From Erwinia piriflorinigrans CFBP 5888 (lineage in GTDB: Bacteria > Pseudomonadota > Gammaproteobacteria > Enterobacterales > Enterobacteriaceae), in assembly GCF_001050515.1 (NCBI RefSeq), contig NZ_CAHS01000004.1, positions 1-64,000 of the forward strand: a stretch of 64,000 bases of DNA, given 5' to 3'. The position numbers and the translations under genes are program-made. The notes beneath the pieces were generated by a model that did no database searches, had not been told where the DNA came from, and saw only the letters and a program-made list of their open reading frames with translations. This document shows, piece by piece, positions 10,163-21,468 of this stretch (positions are counted from its first letter, which is position 1; the number at the start of each line of letters is the position of its first letter).

Positions 10163-11040
10163 AGCAGTTTCCAGAAAGCATCAATCAGCGGCTCCATGAG
10201 CCGCTTTTTTTGTACGCATACGCCCAGTTCCAGCGGGGCGACCATCTCGACGTCAGCCAGTTCCAGAATGCGGTTGCGCACCGCCTCTGGGCTGTTTTCC
10301 AGCACCACGTCCGGCAGCAGGGCAATCCCGCAGCCGACCGCCACCATAGAGACTATCGCCTCATGCCCGGACACCGTGGCATAGATCTGTGGGTTGGCGA
10401 TGCGGCGGTGACGGAACCAAAGGTCGATGCGGCGGCGCGAAGGCCCCTGATCGGGCAGGATAAAGGGGATCTGCGACCAGTCAGGTTTTGGCTGGGTTGC
10501 CTGCACGCGTACCGGGCAGGGTAGCGCCGGGGCTATCAGCACCAACGGGATCAGCCCCAGCGGGGTAAAGCCAACGCTGGCGGGCAGGGTTTCTGGCCGT
10601 CCGGCAATGGCGAGATCCATCTCCCCGGACTGCACTTTTTCCACGGCATCGGCGGCGTCACCGGTGGTGAGTTTGATTTCGACTAGAGGATGTTCGGCGC
10701 GGAAGCGGTCGAGGATCGGTGGCAGATGGCTGTAGGCGGCAGTCACCGAGCAGAACAGTCTTAATTCTCCGCTGAGTGACGGGCCATTTTGCCCAAGCGC
10801 ATGGCGCATTTGCTGATATTGCAACAACGTCTGCTGGGCGAACTGGCGCAGACGTTCACCGGCATCGGTCAGGGTCACCGTGCGGTTATCGCGTAAAAAC
10901 AGCGTCTGACCGAGGTCGTCTTCAAGCCGCTGGATCTGCCGTGACAGCGTGGACGGACTGACGTGCATAGCGCGTGCGCTGCGCCCGAAATGTCGGCTGT
11001 CGGCAAGATGGAGAAACAGTTTCAGGTCACGCAGATCCAT
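10159..11040 (-). CDS. ilvY: LysR-type activator of ilvC
   Basis: A 293-aa LysR regulator that activates ilvC when acetolactate or acetohydroxybutyrate is bound. The N-terminal helix-turn-helix ([19 protein letters not shown], then [14 protein letters not shown]) is followed by an effector-binding domain. It is divergent from ilvC and separated by 165 nt holding operator-like sequence. Its last coding bases on the opposite strand form the apparent ilvA terminator. Confidence 0.95.
   Translation of the reverse strand: MDLRDLKLFLHLADSRHFGRSARAMHVSPSTLSRQIQRLEDDLGQTLFLRDNRTVTLTDAGERLRQFAQQTLLQYQQMRHALGQNGPSLSGELRLFCSVTAAYSHLPPILDRFRAEHPLVEIKLTTGDAADAVEKVQSGEMDLAIAGRPETLPASVGFTPLGLIPLVLIAPALPCPVRVQATQPKPDWSQIPFILPDQGPSRRRIDLWFRHRRIANPQIYATVSGHEAIVSMVAVGCGIALLPDVVLENSPEAVRNRILELADVEMVAPLELGVCVQKKRLMEPLIDAFWKLL
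10185..10211 (+). terminator. ilvGMEDA terminator inside the ilvY coding region
   Basis: Perfect 8-bp stem AGCGGCTC-cat-GAGCCGCT followed by seven T on the plus strand, 25 nt after the ilvA stop. It lies within the last codons of ilvY on the minus strand. It reads as an intrinsic terminator for the ilv operon only in the plus direction. Confidence 0.85.
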
Positions 11041-11063
11041 CGAATTCAGCCCTTATGTTCACG

Positions 11064-11129
11064 TTGCAAAATGTGCAATATCACGTTGTTAATATATCAA
11101 TTTAAGCAATGCATTTCCTGTCATATGAT
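11064..11129 (+). promoter_or_regulatory. ilvY-ilvC operator and ilvC promoter
   Basis: The palindrome TTGCAAAATGTGCAA at 11064-11078 has the T-N11-A form of a LysR-type site and sits where the IlvY operator lies in E. coli. A candidate ilvC promoter follows: TTTAAG at 11101-11106, a 17-nt spacer, and TATGAT at 11124-11129. The assignment rests on position and symmetry, not on a search. Confidence 0.6.
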
Positions 11130-11205
11130 AAGGTCTATTCAGGGCGGGGAAAACAATGCCCGGACAACGAACAATAATGCGAACACAACCTCATACGGAG
11201 TACCC

Positions 11206-12684
11206 ATGGCTAACTATTTCAACACGTTGAACCTGCGCAACCAGTTGGCGCAATTAGGCAAATGCCGTTTTATGGCGCGCGAAGAATTTGCTGATGAAGC
11301 CAGCTATCTGAAAGGCAAGAAAGTGGTCATCGTAGGTTGTGGTGCTCAAGGTCTGAATCAGGGTCTGAATATGCGTGATTCAGGCCTGGACATTGCTTAC
11401 GCGCTGCGTGCGGAAGCCATCGCCGAAAAGCGCGCCTCATGGCGTAAGGCGACCGAAAACGGCTTTAAAGTGGGCACCTACGAAGAGCTGATCCCACAGG
11501 CTGATCTGGTAGTTAACCTGACGCCGGACAAACAGCATACCTCAGTAGTACAGGCGGTTCAGCCATTGATGAAAGACGGTGCTGCACTGGGTTACTCGCA
11601 CGGTTTCAACATTGTTGAAGTGGGCGAGCAGGTACGTAAAGACGTCACGGTAGTGATGGTTGCGCCGAAGTGCCCTGGTACAGAGGTTCGTGAAGAGTAC
11701 AAACGCGGTTTCGGCGTACCTACACTTATCGCCGTTCACCCGGAAAACGATCCAAAAGGCGAAGGTATGGCGATTGCTAAAGCCTGGGCTGCCGCAACCG
11801 GCGGCCACCGCGCGGGCGTGCTGGAGTCATCCTTCGTGGCAGAAGTGAAGTCTGACCTGATGGGCGAGCAGACTATTCTGTGCGGCATGTTACAGGCCGG
11901 TTCGCTGCTGTGCTTCGATAAGCTGGTGGCTGAAGGCACCGACGCAGCCTATGCGGAAAAACTGATCCAGTTCGGTTGGGAAACCATTACCGAAGCGCTG
12001 AAGCAGGGCGGCATTACCCTGATGATGGATCGCCTGTCTAACCCGGCTAAAGTGCGTGCTTATGCGCTGTCTGAACAGCTGAAAACCATTATGGCTCCGC
12101 TGTTCCAGAAGCATATGGATGACATCATTTCCGGTGAGTTCTCATCCGGCATGATGGCTGACTGGGCCAACGACGATAAGAAACTGCTGGGCTGGCGTGA
12201 AGAGACCGGTAAAACCGCGTTCGAAACCGCCGCGCAGTTCGAAGGTAAAATCGGCGAGCAGGATTACTTTGACCAGGGTGTGGTGATGATCGCCATGGTT
12301 AAGGCGGGCGTTGAGCTGGCGTTTGAAACGATGGTCGCTGCCGGTATCGTTGAAGAGTCGGCTTACTACGAATCCCTGCACGAGCTGCCGCTGATTGCTA
12401 ACACCATTGCGCGTAAGCGTCTGTATGAAATGAACGTGGTTATCTCTGATACCGCCGAATACGGTAACTACCTGTTCTCTTACGCGGCGGTACCGCTGCT
12501 GAAAGAGTTTATGACTACCCTACAGGCGGGCGATCTGGGCAAACAGGCGCAGGCGTCCACCAGCGTTGATAACGCGCAGCTGCGCGACGTGAATGAAGCG
12601 ATCCGTCACCACGATATCGAAACCGTTGGCCGCAAACTGCGTGGCTATATGACCGATATGAAGCGTATTGCGGTGGCAGGCTAA
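11206..12684 (+). CDS. ilvC: Ketol-acid reductoisomerase (class II, long form)
   Basis: Isomerises and reduces acetolactate and acetohydroxybutyrate with NADPH and Mg2+. The 492-aa length marks the long enterobacterial form, with a duplicated C-terminal domain. The nucleotide-binding motif [14 protein letters not shown] lies near residue 36. The start [19 protein letters not shown] has CGGAG upstream and matches the family; the open frame extends 81 codons upstream through the operator and is not coding there. Confidence 0.97.
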   Translation: MANYFNTLNLRNQLAQLGKCRFMAREEFADEASYLKGKKVVIVGCGAQGLNQGLNMRDSGLDIAYALRAEAIAEKRASWRKATENGFKVGTYEELIPQADLVVNLTPDKQHTSVVQAVQPLMKDGAALGYSHGFNIVEVGEQVRKDVTVVMVAPKCPGTEVREEYKRGFGVPTLIAVHPENDPKGEGMAIAKAWAAATGGHRAGVLESSFVAEVKSDLMGEQTILCGMLQAGSLLCFDKLVAEGTDAAYAEKLIQFGWETITEALKQGGITLMMDRLSNPAKVRAYALSEQLKTIMAPLFQKHMDDIISGEFSSGMMADWANDDKKLLGWREETGKTAFETAAQFEGKIGEQDYFDQGVVMIAMVKAGVELAFETMVAAGIVEESAYYESLHELPLIANTIARKRLYEMNVVISDTAEYGNYLFSYAAVPLLKEFMTTLQAGDLGKQAQASTSVDNAQLRDVNEAIRHHDIETVGRKLRGYMTDMKRIAVAG

Positions 12685-12716
12685 GATTGCCGGGCGGATA
12701 AGTTATCCGCCCCGAT

Positions 12717-12744
12717 AAAAAAAGCGCCTTGCGGCGCTTTTTTT
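12717..12744. terminator. Bidirectional terminator between ilvC and ppiC
   Basis: Hairpin AGCGCC-TTGC-GGCGCT flanked by A7 on the left and T7 on the right, between two converging genes, so it should work in both directions. Confidence 0.92.
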
Positions 12745-13024
12745 AGTTGCGGTACAGCACCTTAATGATGTGATACCCGAACTGGGTATGCAGCGGTCCC
12801 TGTGGCTCGATCAGCGGGCAGGAAAACACCACTTTATCGAATGCCGGAACCATCGCACCCTGTTTGAATTCGCCTAAGTGGCCGCCTTTCTTACCCGACG
12901 GGCAGGTTGAGTGTTTTTTTGCCAGCTTTTCAAAATCAGCACCCTGTTTGAGCTGCTCTAACAGGTCGAGCGCCAGTTTCTCTTCTTTTACCAGAATGTG
13001 CAGTGCTGCTGCGTTTTTTGCCAT
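12743..13024 (-). CDS. ppiC: Peptidyl-prolyl cis-trans isomerase C (parvulin)
   Basis: A 93-aa stand-alone parvulin domain, with no signal peptide, so cytoplasmic. Family marks are [10 protein letters not shown] at the N-terminus, [20 protein letters not shown] and the C-terminal [10 protein letters not shown]. It folds proline-containing peptides. Position between ilvC and rep is the same as in E. coli. Confidence 0.96.
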   Translation of the reverse strand: MAKNAAALHILVKEEKLALDLLEQLKQGADFEKLAKKHSTCPSGKKGGHLGEFKQGAMVPAFDKVVFSCPLIEPQGPLHTQFGYHIIKVLYRN

Positions 13025-13112
13025 GATGTTGCCTTGAGTTATGTGGATTGCGCTCGCTATACTACCACGCTGTAATTCCCATCCCCCCGCAATTTCACAG
13101 AGTAACTTATCT

Positions 13113-15131
13113 ATGCGTCTTAATCCTGGTCAGCAACACGCCGTGGAATTTGTTACCGGGCCTTGTCTGGTACTGGCCGGAGCCGGGTCGGGTAAAACGC
13201 GGGTGATCACCAATAAAATTGCCCATCTGATCCGCGAGTGCGGCTATCAGGCGCGTCACATCGCCGCCGTCACTTTTACCAACAAGGCTTCGCGCGAGAT
13301 GAAAGAACGCGTGGCGCAGACCCTGGGGCGTAAAGAAGCGCGCGGTCTGATGATCTCGACCTTCCATACGTTAGGACTGGAAATCATCAAACGTGAATAC
13401 GCCGCGCTGGGGATGAAATCAAATTTCTCGCTGTTTGACGATCAGGACCAGCTGGCGTTGCTGAAAGACCTAACGGAACAGTGGCTGGAAAACGATAAAA
13501 ATTTGTTGCAGCAGCTGGTCTCTACCATTTCAAACTGGAAGAACGATTTGATGGATCCGCCTCGGGCAGCCGCAGGGGCACTGTCAGAGCGTGACAAGCT
13601 ATTTGCCCACTGTTATGCGCTGTATGATAAGCATCTTAAATCGTGCAACGTTTTGGATTTTGACGACCTGATCCTGCTGCCCACGCTACTGCTTCAGCGT
13701 AATCTGGATGTGCGCGAACGCTGGCAGCAGCGCATTCGCTATCTGCTGGTGGATGAATATCAGGATACGAATACCAGCCAGTATGAGCTGGTCAAACTGC
13801 TGGTGGGCGCCAGGGCGCGCTTTACCGTCGTGGGCGATGACGATCAGTCTATTTACTCCTGGCGCGGGGCGCGGCCGCAAAACCTGGTGTTGCTACAGGA
13901 GGATTTTCCGGCGTTACAGGTTATTAAACTGGAACAGAACTACCGTTCTTCAGAGCGTATTCTTAAAGCGGCTAATATTCTGATTGCCAATAATCCCCAC
14001 GTTTTTGAAAAACGTCTGTTCTCTCAACTGGGTTATGGTGCCGAGCTGAAAGTGGTGACCGCCAATCACGAAGATCATGAGGCGGAGCGGGTGACCGGGG
14101 AGCTGATTGCCCACCACTTTATCAATAAGACGCAGTACAAAGATTACGCCATTCTCTATCGCGGTAACCATCAGTCGCGCGTCTTCGAAAAGATGCTGAT
14201 GCAGAACCGTATTCCGTATCACATCTCGGGCGGCACGTCATTTTTCTCGCGCCCGGAAATCAAAGACCTGCTGGCCTACCTGCGGGTACTGACCAACGCC
14301 GACGACGACAGCGCCTTTATGCGTATTGTTAACACGCCGCGACGCGAAATTGGTTCGGCAACCTTGCAGAAGCTGGGCGAATGGGCGATGCAGCGCAACA
14401 AAAGCCTGTTTACTGCCAGCTTCGACGTGGGTCTGGGGCAAACCCTGACCGGGCGTGGCCTGGAATCGTTGCAGCGTTTCACCCACTGGTTGCAGGAGAT
14501 CGCCCGGCTTGCGGAGCGTGAACCGGTAGCGGCGGTGCGCGATCTGATCCGTAGCGTTGACTATGAAAGCTGGCTGTTTGAAACCTCGGCCAGCCCGAAA
14601 GCGGCCGAAATGCGCATGAAAAACGTCAATACGCTGTTTCAGTGGATGACGGAAATGCTGGAAGGCAGCGACATTGATGAACCGATGACGCTGACCCAGG
14701 TGGTGACACGTTTTACCCTGCGGGACATGATGGAACGCGGTGAAAGTGATGAAGAATCCGACCAGGTGCAGCTAATGACGCTGCATGCCTCTAAAGGTCT
14801 GGAGTTCCCCTATGTATTTCTGGTAGGGATGGAAGAAGGGCTGTTACCCCATCAGAGCAGCATTGACGAAAACAACGTCGAAGAAGAGCGCCGCCTGGCC
14901 TACGTAGGCATTACCCGTGCGCAGAAGGAGCTGACGTTTACCCTGTGCCGCGAGCGCCGACAGTATGGCGAGCTGGTGCGCCCGGAGCCGAGTCGTTTTC
15001 TTCTGGAACTACCGCAGGATGATTTACAGTGGGAAAGTGAACGCAAGGTGGTGAGCGCCGAAGAAAGGATGCATACCGGCCAAAGTAGGGTGGCCGGTCT
15101 GCGTGCGATGCTGGATAAAGCCAGGAAGTAA
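13113..15131 (+). CDS. rep: ATP-dependent DNA helicase Rep
   Basis: A 672-aa superfamily 1A 3'-5' helicase that works at replication forks, clearing proteins ahead of DnaB. Walker A AGAGSGKT lies at residues 22-29, motif II is VDEYQDTN, motif [16 protein letters not shown], and motif VI is [10 protein letters not shown]. The chosen ATG at 13113 gives [14 protein letters not shown], one residue short of E. coli Rep; the frame upstream is unsupported. Its paralogue uvrD is also in this window. Confidence 0.96.
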   Translation: MRLNPGQQHAVEFVTGPCLVLAGAGSGKTRVITNKIAHLIRECGYQARHIAAVTFTNKASREMKERVAQTLGRKEARGLMISTFHTLGLEIIKREYAALGMKSNFSLFDDQDQLALLKDLTEQWLENDKNLLQQLVSTISNWKNDLMDPPRAAAGALSERDKLFAHCYALYDKHLKSCNVLDFDDLILLPTLLLQRNLDVRERWQQRIRYLLVDEYQDTNTSQYELVKLLVGARARFTVVGDDDQSIYSWRGARPQNLVLLQEDFPALQVIKLEQNYRSSERILKAANILIANNPHVFEKRLFSQLGYGAELKVVTANHEDHEAERVTGELIAHHFINKTQYKDYAILYRGNHQSRVFEKMLMQNRIPYHISGGTSFFSRPEIKDLLAYLRVLTNADDDSAFMRIVNTPRREIGSATLQKLGEWAMQRNKSLFTASFDVGLGQTLTGRGLESLQRFTHWLQEIARLAEREPVAAVRDLIRSVDYESWLFETSASPKAAEMRMKNVNTLFQWMTEMLEGSDIDEPMTLTQVVTRFTLRDMMERGESDEESDQVQLMTLHASKGLEFPYVFLVGMEEGLLPHQSSIDENNVEEERRLAYVGITRAQKELTFTLCRERRQYGELVRPEPSRFLLELPQDDLQWESERKVVSAEERMHTGQSRVAGLRAMLDKARK

Positions 15132-15172
15132 CGCCTGGCCAGCACTCGCCATCGAAGCATAAAACGGCGTTT

Positions 15173-16657
15173 TCAGACGATTATCAACGGCCAGTGCACG
15201 TAACTCTGCCAGCGTGCTTCCTGCTCCAGCAGTTCAGCACGTAACGGATGTGCTTCCAGCCAGCCAGGCGGCAGCGTCAACGTCAGAGTGTCATCATCGG
15301 CCTGCAAACGTACCGCCGGTAATCTGTCATCGCGTCGGCGGCTGGCAAAAATAATCGCCAGGCGTAGCAGGCGAGCCATACGCTCTGCGATGCGCGGGAG
15401 TATGGCATTTTGTTGGCTCAGCAGCGGGAGATCGATGTGACCAACCTGATTTTGTAGCAGGGTGGCCAGCAATTTTTTCTGTGCCGGAGTGAAACCTGGC
15501 AAATCCAGATGGCGAACCAGATAGGCCGCGTGCTGGGGTGCCTGGCGGAAATCGACGCTCAGCCCAATTTCGTGGATTTGGCAGGCGCTGGCCAATAATT
15601 CGCGGCTGCGATCGTCCAGCTTCCAATGCTGGCTGACCTGGCGGGCGAAGCTATCCGCCAGCTGGCGCACCCGCTCTGCCTGTTCCGGATCAACCGCAAA
15701 ACGGCGCTGCACATCGTGCAGCGTGCGGCTGCGGATATCGCGATCGACCGGCAGATGCAACATGCCGTACAGCAGCCCTTCGCGCAGCGCTCCACCCGCC
15801 AGCGTCATGCTGCTGATATTCAGCTCGCTGAAAATGGCAATAAGGATCGACAGGCCACTCGGAAACACCAACGCACGCTCAAGGGTCAACCCCTCAATTT
15901 CCAACTCTTCCAGCTTGCCACACTCGATAGCACGCTGTTTCAGCTGTTGCAGTTTGTTCAGCGTAATGCGCTCGTCCATGCCTTGCGCCATCATGATTTC
16001 CTGTAGCGCCTGGACAGTACCGGATGCCCCTACGCACACCTGCCAACCCTGGGCTTTTAGCGAGCCGGCTATCGGTCGGATCATCTCGCGTGCGGCCTGT
16101 TCGGCCTGTTCGAAATTCACTTTGCCAAGCTGTCGATCGCTAAAATAGCGTTCCAGCCATGTGACGCAGCCCATAGAGAGGCTAAATAACGTGGTGGTTT
16201 GCGACCCCTTACCGGTGACCAGTTCGGTACTGCCGCCGCCGATATCGACGACCAGGCGTTTATCAGAACCACCGGTAGTATGGGCTACCCCCTGATAAAT
16301 CAGGCGCGCTTCTTCTTCGCCACTGATCACGTTTACCGGGCAGCCGAGCAGCGCTTGTGCCTGTGCCAGAAAACTGCCCGCATTGGCGGCGATACGCAGG
16401 GTCGCCGTTGCCACCACGCGGATCTGTTCCGGGGGGATATCCTGTAACTGTTCGGAGAACAGCCGCAGACACTGCCAGCCGCGATCCATCGCCTCGGCGG
16501 AAAGGTTATTATCCGCATCGAGTCCGGCAGCAAGACGCACCTTCCGCTTGATGCGGGCGACGGTCTGGATGCTGCCAGCCACCTCACGCACCACCAACAT
16601 ATGAAAGCTGTTCGACCCTAAATCGATCGCAGCATAAAGTGATGATGCGCTCCGCAT
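15173..16657 (-). CDS. gppA: Guanosine pentaphosphate phosphatase / exopolyphosphatase GppA
   Basis: A 494-aa Ppx/GppA family protein that hydrolyses pppGpp to ppGpp and is linked to the stringent response. The N-terminal actin-like ATPase fold starts [13 protein letters not shown] (about 10-22), with a second phosphate motif [12 protein letters not shown] near residue 145. It lies 6 nt downstream of rhlB on the same strand, so the two are probably one transcript. Confidence 0.95.
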   Translation of the reverse strand: MRSASSLYAAIDLGSNSFHMLVVREVAGSIQTVARIKRKVRLAAGLDADNNLSAEAMDRGWQCLRLFSEQLQDIPPEQIRVVATATLRIAANAGSFLAQAQALLGCPVNVISGEEEARLIYQGVAHTTGGSDKRLVVDIGGGSTELVTGKGSQTTTLFSLSMGCVTWLERYFSDRQLGKVNFEQAEQAAREMIRPIAGSLKAQGWQVCVGASGTVQALQEIMMAQGMDERITLNKLQQLKQRAIECGKLEELEIEGLTLERALVFPSGLSILIAIFSELNISSMTLAGGALREGLLYGMLHLPVDRDIRSRTLHDVQRRFAVDPEQAERVRQLADSFARQVSQHWKLDDRSRELLASACQIHEIGLSVDFRQAPQHAAYLVRHLDLPGFTPAQKKLLATLLQNQVGHIDLPLLSQQNAILPRIAERMARLLRLAIIFASRRRDDRLPAVRLQADDDTLTLTLPPGWLEAHPLRAELLEQEARWQSYVHWPLIIV

Positions 16658-16663
16658 AATGGC

Positions 16664-17956
16664 TTAACCTGAACGTTTACGGTTAGGGCTACGTGGTGCA
16701 CTGCTACGGCGGTTGTTATTTCCACCACGGCGTGGGCCATTTCCTGAACGGTTGCGGGTCAGGCGTTTAGGCGGCGGAAGATCAGTCATCAGCGCATCGC
16801 TGTTGTAACGGCTGACCGTAATGCTGTGACCAATATACTCTTCGATGGCCGGCAGGTTCAGCGCGTACTCTTCACAGGCGAGACTGATCGAGTGACCGTT
16901 AGCGCCCGCACGCCCGGTGCGGCCGATACGATGAACATAATCTTCGCGGTCGTCAGGCAGGTCATAGTTGAACACGTGAGTCACCGCAGGAATATGCAGG
17001 CCTCGTGCGGCAACGTCGGTGGCGACAAGGATATCGACATCACCTTTGGTGAAGTCATCAAGGATGCGCAGGCGTTTTTTCTGCGCAACGTCGCCGGTCA
17101 GCAGGCCGACGCGATGCCCGTCGGCGGCCAGATGGCCCCAGACGTCTTCACAGCGATGCTTGGTATTGGCGAAAATAATGGTGCGGTCCGGCCACTCTTC
17201 TTCGATCAGCGTTTGCAGCAAACGCATTTTTTCTTCGTTAGAAGGATAGAAAAGCTCTTCTTTAATGCGATGCCCGGTTTTCTGGTCCGGTTCGACTTCA
17301 ACGTACTCGGCATTGTTCATGTTCTCAAAGGCCAGCTCACGCACGCGGAATGACAGGGTGGCAGAGAACAGCATATTCAGGCGCTGATTAGCCGCAGGCA
17401 TGCGACGGAACAACCAGCGAATATCTTTAATAAAGCCGAGATCAAACATACGGTCAGCTTCGTCGAGTACCACTACCTGGATGGCGCCCAAATTGACGTG
17501 ATTTTGTTTAGCGTAATCGATTAAACGGCCCGTGGTACCGATCAGCACATCGACACCGTTTTCCAGCACTTTTAGCTGCTTATCGTAACCGTCGCCGCCG
17601 TAAGCCAGCCCGAGCTTGAGACCCGTTATCTGCGCAAGCGGCTCGGCGTCTGCATGGATCTGAACCGCCAGTTCACGCGTTGGAGCCAGGATCAGTGCGC
17701 GTGGTTGGTTGGTCTGACGACCTTCCGGAGCAGGGTGAGAAAGAAGATGATGAAACGTTGACGTCAGAAACGCCATCGTTTTGCCGGTACCTGTTTGCGC
17801 CTGACCTGCTACATCACGCCCGGAGAGCGTAAACGGTAATGCCAGCGCCTGAATAGGCGTGCAATTATGAAACCCTTTAGTTTCAAGGGCTTCAATCACC
17901 TGAGGGTGCAGGGCGAAGTCGGAAAACTTCTGTTCTGTTAAGTGTGTTTTGCTCAT
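16664..17956 (-). CDS. rhlB: ATP-dependent RNA helicase RhlB
   Basis: A 430-aa DEAD-box RNA helicase, a component of the RNA degradosome that unwinds RNA for PNPase. The Q motif, Walker [13 protein letters not shown] ([12 protein letters not shown]), SAT, and [10 protein letters not shown] are all present. The C-terminal tail beyond about residue 385 is basic and glycine/arginine-rich ([17 protein letters not shown]). It is divergent from trxA with a 130-nt spacer. Confidence 0.96.
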   Translation of the reverse strand: MSKTHLTEQKFSDFALHPQVIEALETKGFHNCTPIQALALPFTLSGRDVAGQAQTGTGKTMAFLTSTFHHLLSHPAPEGRQTNQPRALILAPTRELAVQIHADAEPLAQITGLKLGLAYGGDGYDKQLKVLENGVDVLIGTTGRLIDYAKQNHVNLGAIQVVVLDEADRMFDLGFIKDIRWLFRRMPAANQRLNMLFSATLSFRVRELAFENMNNAEYVEVEPDQKTGHRIKEELFYPSNEEKMRLLQTLIEEEWPDRTIIFANTKHRCEDVWGHLAADGHRVGLLTGDVAQKKRLRILDDFTKGDVDILVATDVAARGLHIPAVTHVFNYDLPDDREDYVHRIGRTGRAGANGHSISLACEEYALNLPAIEEYIGHSITVSRYNSDALMTDLPPPKRLTRNRSGNGPRRGGNNNRRSSAPRSPNRKRSG

Positions 17957-18086
17957 AGTGTGGTAGAATATCAGCTTACTATTGCTTTACGAAAGCATAT
18001 CCGGTGAAATAAAAGCAGTGATATAAACTCAGCCTGGTGCCGCTCGATGCGACATCACAAGGTAAAGATAATCTCCTGGAGTAAAC

Positions 18087-18416
18087 ATGAGCGATAAAAT
18101 TGTTCACCTGACCGATGACAGCTTTGAAAACGACGTCCTTAAAGCGGATGGGTTAACGCTGGTCGACTTCTGGGCAGAATGGTGCGGCCCTTGCAAAATG
18201 ATCGCCCCGATTCTCGACGAAGTGGCTGCTGAATATGAAGGCAAATTGACGATCGCTAAGCTGAACATCGATGAAAACCCGGCAACGGCGCCCAAGTACG
18301 GCATTCGCGGTATTCCTACCCTGCTGCTGTTTAAAAATGGTGAAGTTGCTGCGACGAAAGTTGGCGCACTGTCTAAAGGCCAGCTGAAAGAGTTCCTGAA
18401 CGCGAATCTGGGCTAA
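18087..18416 (+). CDS. trxA: Thioredoxin 1
   Basis: A 109-aa thioredoxin, a cytoplasmic disulfide reductant recycled by TrxB. The active site W32-C33-G34-P35-C36 and the cis-proline loop [11 protein letters not shown] are present. A CTGGAG site lies about 7 nt before the ATG. Order rhlB-trxA-rho as in E. coli. Confidence 0.98.
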   Translation: MSDKIVHLTDDSFENDVLKADGLTLVDFWAEWCGPCKMIAPILDEVAAEYEGKLTIAKLNIDENPATAPKYGIRGIPTLLLFKNGEVAATKVGALSKGQLKEFLNANLG

Positions 18417-18783
18417 CCTTGCCCTGCCGGCGCCTTGCGGTTCGAATTTTTCGTTGACCGCTAGACGCCCGGCATTAAGCGTGCTAATTTAAGTCTACTG
18501 CACGACGAACTTACCTTTACCTTGTAGTTTTAATCTTTAGAATGACTCCTTTGTTGAACAGCTTATCTATTAAAGTCTTACAAACGTTCAGCAATCTGAC
18601 GGCTAGTACCAACTGATTTCCGGCTTCCTTTCTACCGTCCCTCGTTTCAGATCTGCATTTTCCTACACGCGATCGTCGAGCGGGCTTCCGAACCAGGAAC
18701 CGATATAAACAGGCATGGATCTTTCGCCATACCATTCACGACAAACAGTTCAAGATATACCCCGAGTTTAAGAACCCACCATT
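18417..18783 (+). promoter_or_regulatory. rho leader region
   Basis: This 367-nt gap corresponds to the rho leader, where E. coli transcription is attenuated by Rho itself. I find no ORF resembling E. coli RhoL. Two very short frames exist, 18542-18616 (24 codons) and 18715-18771 (18 codons, MDLSPYHSRQTV...), neither with a good ribosome-binding site. C-rich, weakly structured stretches fit a Rho-loading leader, but that is inference. Confidence 0.5.
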
Positions 18784-20043
18784 ATGAATCTTACCGAATT
18801 AAAAAATACGCCGGTTTCTGACCTGATCACTCTCGGCGAAAATATGGGGCTGGAAAACCTGGCCCGCATGCGCAAACAGGACATTATATTCGCCATCCTC
18901 AAGCAGCATGCAAAAAGCGGCGAAGACATCTTCGGCGATGGCGTACTTGAGATATTGCAGGACGGATTTGGTTTCCTCCGCTCTGGAGACAGTTCCTACC
19001 TCGCCGGCCCCGATGATATCTACGTTTCCCCCAGCCAAATTCGTCGCTTCAACCTCCGCACTGGTGACACCATCTCTGGCAAGATCCGCCCACCGAAAGA
19101 GGGTGAGCGTTATTTTGCGCTGCTGAAGGTTAACGAGGTTAACTATGACAAACCGGAAAATGCACGTAACAAAATCCTGTTTGAAAACTTAACGCCGCTG
19201 CATGCCAACTCTCGTCTGCGCATGGAGCGTGGTAACGGTTCGACCGAAGACCTGACCGCCCGCGTACTGGATCTGGCTTCGCCGATCGGTCGTGGTCAGC
19301 GTGGTTTGATCGTCGCTCCGCCAAAAGCGGGTAAGACCATGCTGCTGCAAAACATTGCTCAGAGCATTGCTTACAACCATCCTGACTGCGTGCTGATGGT
19401 GCTGCTGATTGACGAGCGCCCGGAAGAAGTGACCGAGATGCAGCGTCTGGTAAAAGGTGAAGTTATCGCTTCTACCTTTGATGAACCTGCATCACGCCAC
19501 GTCCAGGTTGCTGAAATGGTGATCGAGAAAGCCAAGCGTCTGGTCGAGCACAAAAAAGACGTCATCATCCTGCTGGACTCCATTACCCGCTTGGCTCGCG
19601 CCTATAACACCGTGGTTCCTGCTTCAGGCAAGGTACTGACCGGTGGTGTGGATGCGAATGCCCTGCACCGTCCAAAACGTTTCTTCGGCGCGGCACGTAA
19701 CGTGGAAGAGGGCGGTAGCCTGACAATCATCGCTACCGCGCTGGTCGATACCGGCTCGAAGATGGATGAAGTGATTTACGAAGAGTTTAAAGGTACGGGT
19801 AACATGGAACTGCATCTGGCGCGCAAAATTGCCGAGAAACGCGTGTTCCCTGCGATTGATTACAATCGCTCCGGTACCCGTAAGGAAGAGTTGCTGACAA
19901 CATCGGAAGAGCTGCAAAAAATGTGGATCCTACGCAAGATTATTCATCCAATGGGTGAAATTGACGCGATGGAGTTTCTGATTAACAAGTTGGCGATGAC
20001 CAAAACCAACGATGAGTTCTTCGATATGATGAAACGTTCGTAA
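18784..20043 (+). CDS. rho: Transcription termination factor Rho
   Basis: A 419-aa hexameric RNA-dependent ATPase that ends transcription at rut sites. It has the Rho N-terminal helical domain (residues 1-45), a cold-shock-like RNA-binding domain with DGFGFLRS (about 60), Walker A APPKAGKT (about 178-185), Walker [11 protein letters not shown] and the Q-loop region. Length equals E. coli Rho. Confidence 0.98.
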   Translation: MNLTELKNTPVSDLITLGENMGLENLARMRKQDIIFAILKQHAKSGEDIFGDGVLEILQDGFGFLRSGDSSYLAGPDDIYVSPSQIRRFNLRTGDTISGKIRPPKEGERYFALLKVNEVNYDKPENARNKILFENLTPLHANSRLRMERGNGSTEDLTARVLDLASPIGRGQRGLIVAPPKAGKTMLLQNIAQSIAYNHPDCVLMVLLIDERPEEVTEMQRLVKGEVIASTFDEPASRHVQVAEMVIEKAKRLVEHKKDVIILLDSITRLARAYNTVVPASGKVLTGGVDANALHRPKRFFGAARNVEEGGSLTIIATALVDTGSKMDEVIYEEFKGTGNMELHLARKIAEKRVFPAIDYNRSGTRKEELLTTSEELQKMWILRKIIHPMGEIDAMEFLINKLAMTKTNDEFFDMMKRS

Positions 20044-20126
20044 CCCGGCAACGGTCTGCGAAGTTTCACGGCGATTAAATCGTTACGTCGCACGAACACC
20101 ATCAATAAACAGTACAAAACTCGGGT

Positions 20127-20154
20127 AACGCCACGCTAAGTCGTGGCGTTTTTT
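20127..20154 (+). terminator. rho terminator
   Basis: Hairpin AACGCCACG-ctaagt-CGTGGCGTT with a T run, about 85 nt after the rho stop. The following 180 nt before wecA hold no gene that I can see and presumably contain the wec promoter. Confidence 0.88.
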
Positions 20155-20335
20155 GTTTTTGGTCTATAGGCTATTCTCAACAAGCCCAATTACACCATAA
20201 TATACGGCACAGGATGAAAGCCACAGGCAGCATTGATTATGCTGGTCCTGATGAATAGAATCAGAATTAGACGAGTGTGCATGGCATAAATGTTGCCTAT
20301 AACACATCGTCATTCTTAGCAGAGAGCTGGTTAAT

Positions 20336-21439
20336 GTGAATTTACTCAATGTGAGTACGGAGCTTGCCCTAACTTTTTTATTTTCGTTGGCGTTTCTTTT
20401 TTTTGCGCGTAAAGCCGCCAAGAAAATTGGATTGGTGGATAAGCCCAACTATCGCAAGCGTCATCAGGGAGCGATTCCGCTAGTCGGCGGTATTTCAGTA
20501 TTTGCTGGGAGTTGCTTCGCCTTTACATTGACGGATTTCTATATTCCCCATATCGGGTTGTACATGGTATGTGCAGGCTGTCTGGTTATGGTTGGCGCAC
20601 TGGATGACCGCTATGATATCAGCGTGAAATTCCGCGCGGTTGTTCAGGCTGCCGTTGCCGTCGTCATGATGATGAAAGCCAAGATTTATTTGCTCAGTCT
20701 TGGCTATATCTTTGGCCCTTGGGAGCTTATTGTCGGCCCATTTGGGTATGTTCTGACGCTATTTGCCGTTTGGGCTGCAATCAATGCGTTCAATATGGTT
20801 GATGGTATTGACGGGCTGTTGGGTGGGTTGTCCTGCGTGACATTTTTCGCGATGGGCACGATCTTACTGTTTGACGGTCAGAATAGCCTCGCCATGTGGT
20901 GTTTCATCATGATTGCCGCCATCATTCCTTATATTTTGTTGAACCTCGGACTGCTGGGCCGCCGTTATAAAGTTTTTATGGGCGATGCGGGCAGTACACT
21001 GATTGGCTTTACCATTATCTGGATCCTGCTGGAAACCACTCAGGGCCAGAATCACCCGATAACACCTGTCACGGCGCTGTGGCTGATTGCTATCCCGCTG
21101 ATGGACATGGTGGCAATTATGTATCGTCGTCTCAGTAAAGGCATGAGCCCTTTCTCCGCAGACCGTCAACATATACACCATCTGATCATGCGTGCTGGCT
21201 TTACCTCGCGCCAGGCATTTGTGCTGATCACCGCTGCTGCGGCCCTACTGGCGTTGATTGGTGGGGTTGGGGAATATCTGGTATTCGTGCCTGAGTGGGT
21301 GATGCTGGTCCTGTTTTTACTGGCATTTATGCTTTACGGCTACTGTATAAAACGCGCATGGCGCGTGGCGCGCATGATAAAACGCCTGAAGCGCCGATTG
21401 CGTAATAACAGTAACGGTAAGAAATCCTCTGCTGACTGA
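20336..21439 (+). CDS. wecA: UDP-GlcNAc:undecaprenyl-phosphate GlcNAc-1-phosphate transferase
   Basis: Starts enterobacterial common antigen (ECA) synthesis by moving GlcNAc-1-P to undecaprenyl phosphate at the inner membrane; it can also start O antigens. The 367-aa polytopic protein of the MraY/WecA family has the signature NMVDGIDGLLGG (about 147-158), MGDAGSTLIG, and the DRQHIHH motif. The start is a GTG. It is the first gene of the ECA cluster. Confidence 0.96.
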   Translation: MNLLNVSTELALTFLFSLAFLFFARKAAKKIGLVDKPNYRKRHQGAIPLVGGISVFAGSCFAFTLTDFYIPHIGLYMVCAGCLVMVGALDDRYDISVKFRAVVQAAVAVVMMMKAKIYLLSLGYIFGPWELIVGPFGYVLTLFAVWAAINAFNMVDGIDGLLGGLSCVTFFAMGTILLFDGQNSLAMWCFIMIAAIIPYILLNLGLLGRRYKVFMGDAGSTLIGFTIIWILLETTQGQNHPITPVTALWLIAIPLMDMVAIMYRRLSKGMSPFSADRQHIHHLIMRAGFTSRQAFVLITAAAALLALIGGVGEYLVFVPEWVMLVLFLLAFMLYGYCIKRAWRVARMIKRLKRRLRNNSNGKKSSAD

Positions 21440-21468
21440 AAGACGCCCGATCAAAAGGAAAATGAAGT

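Noticed and set aside
10963-11205. 81-codon N-terminal extension of ilvC
   Set aside because: It lies in the ilvY start and the operator region; the family start with a ribosome-binding site is at 11206.
18517-18735. 72-codon minus-strand frame in the rho leader
   Set aside because: Antisense to the leader, no ribosome-binding site or family resemblance.
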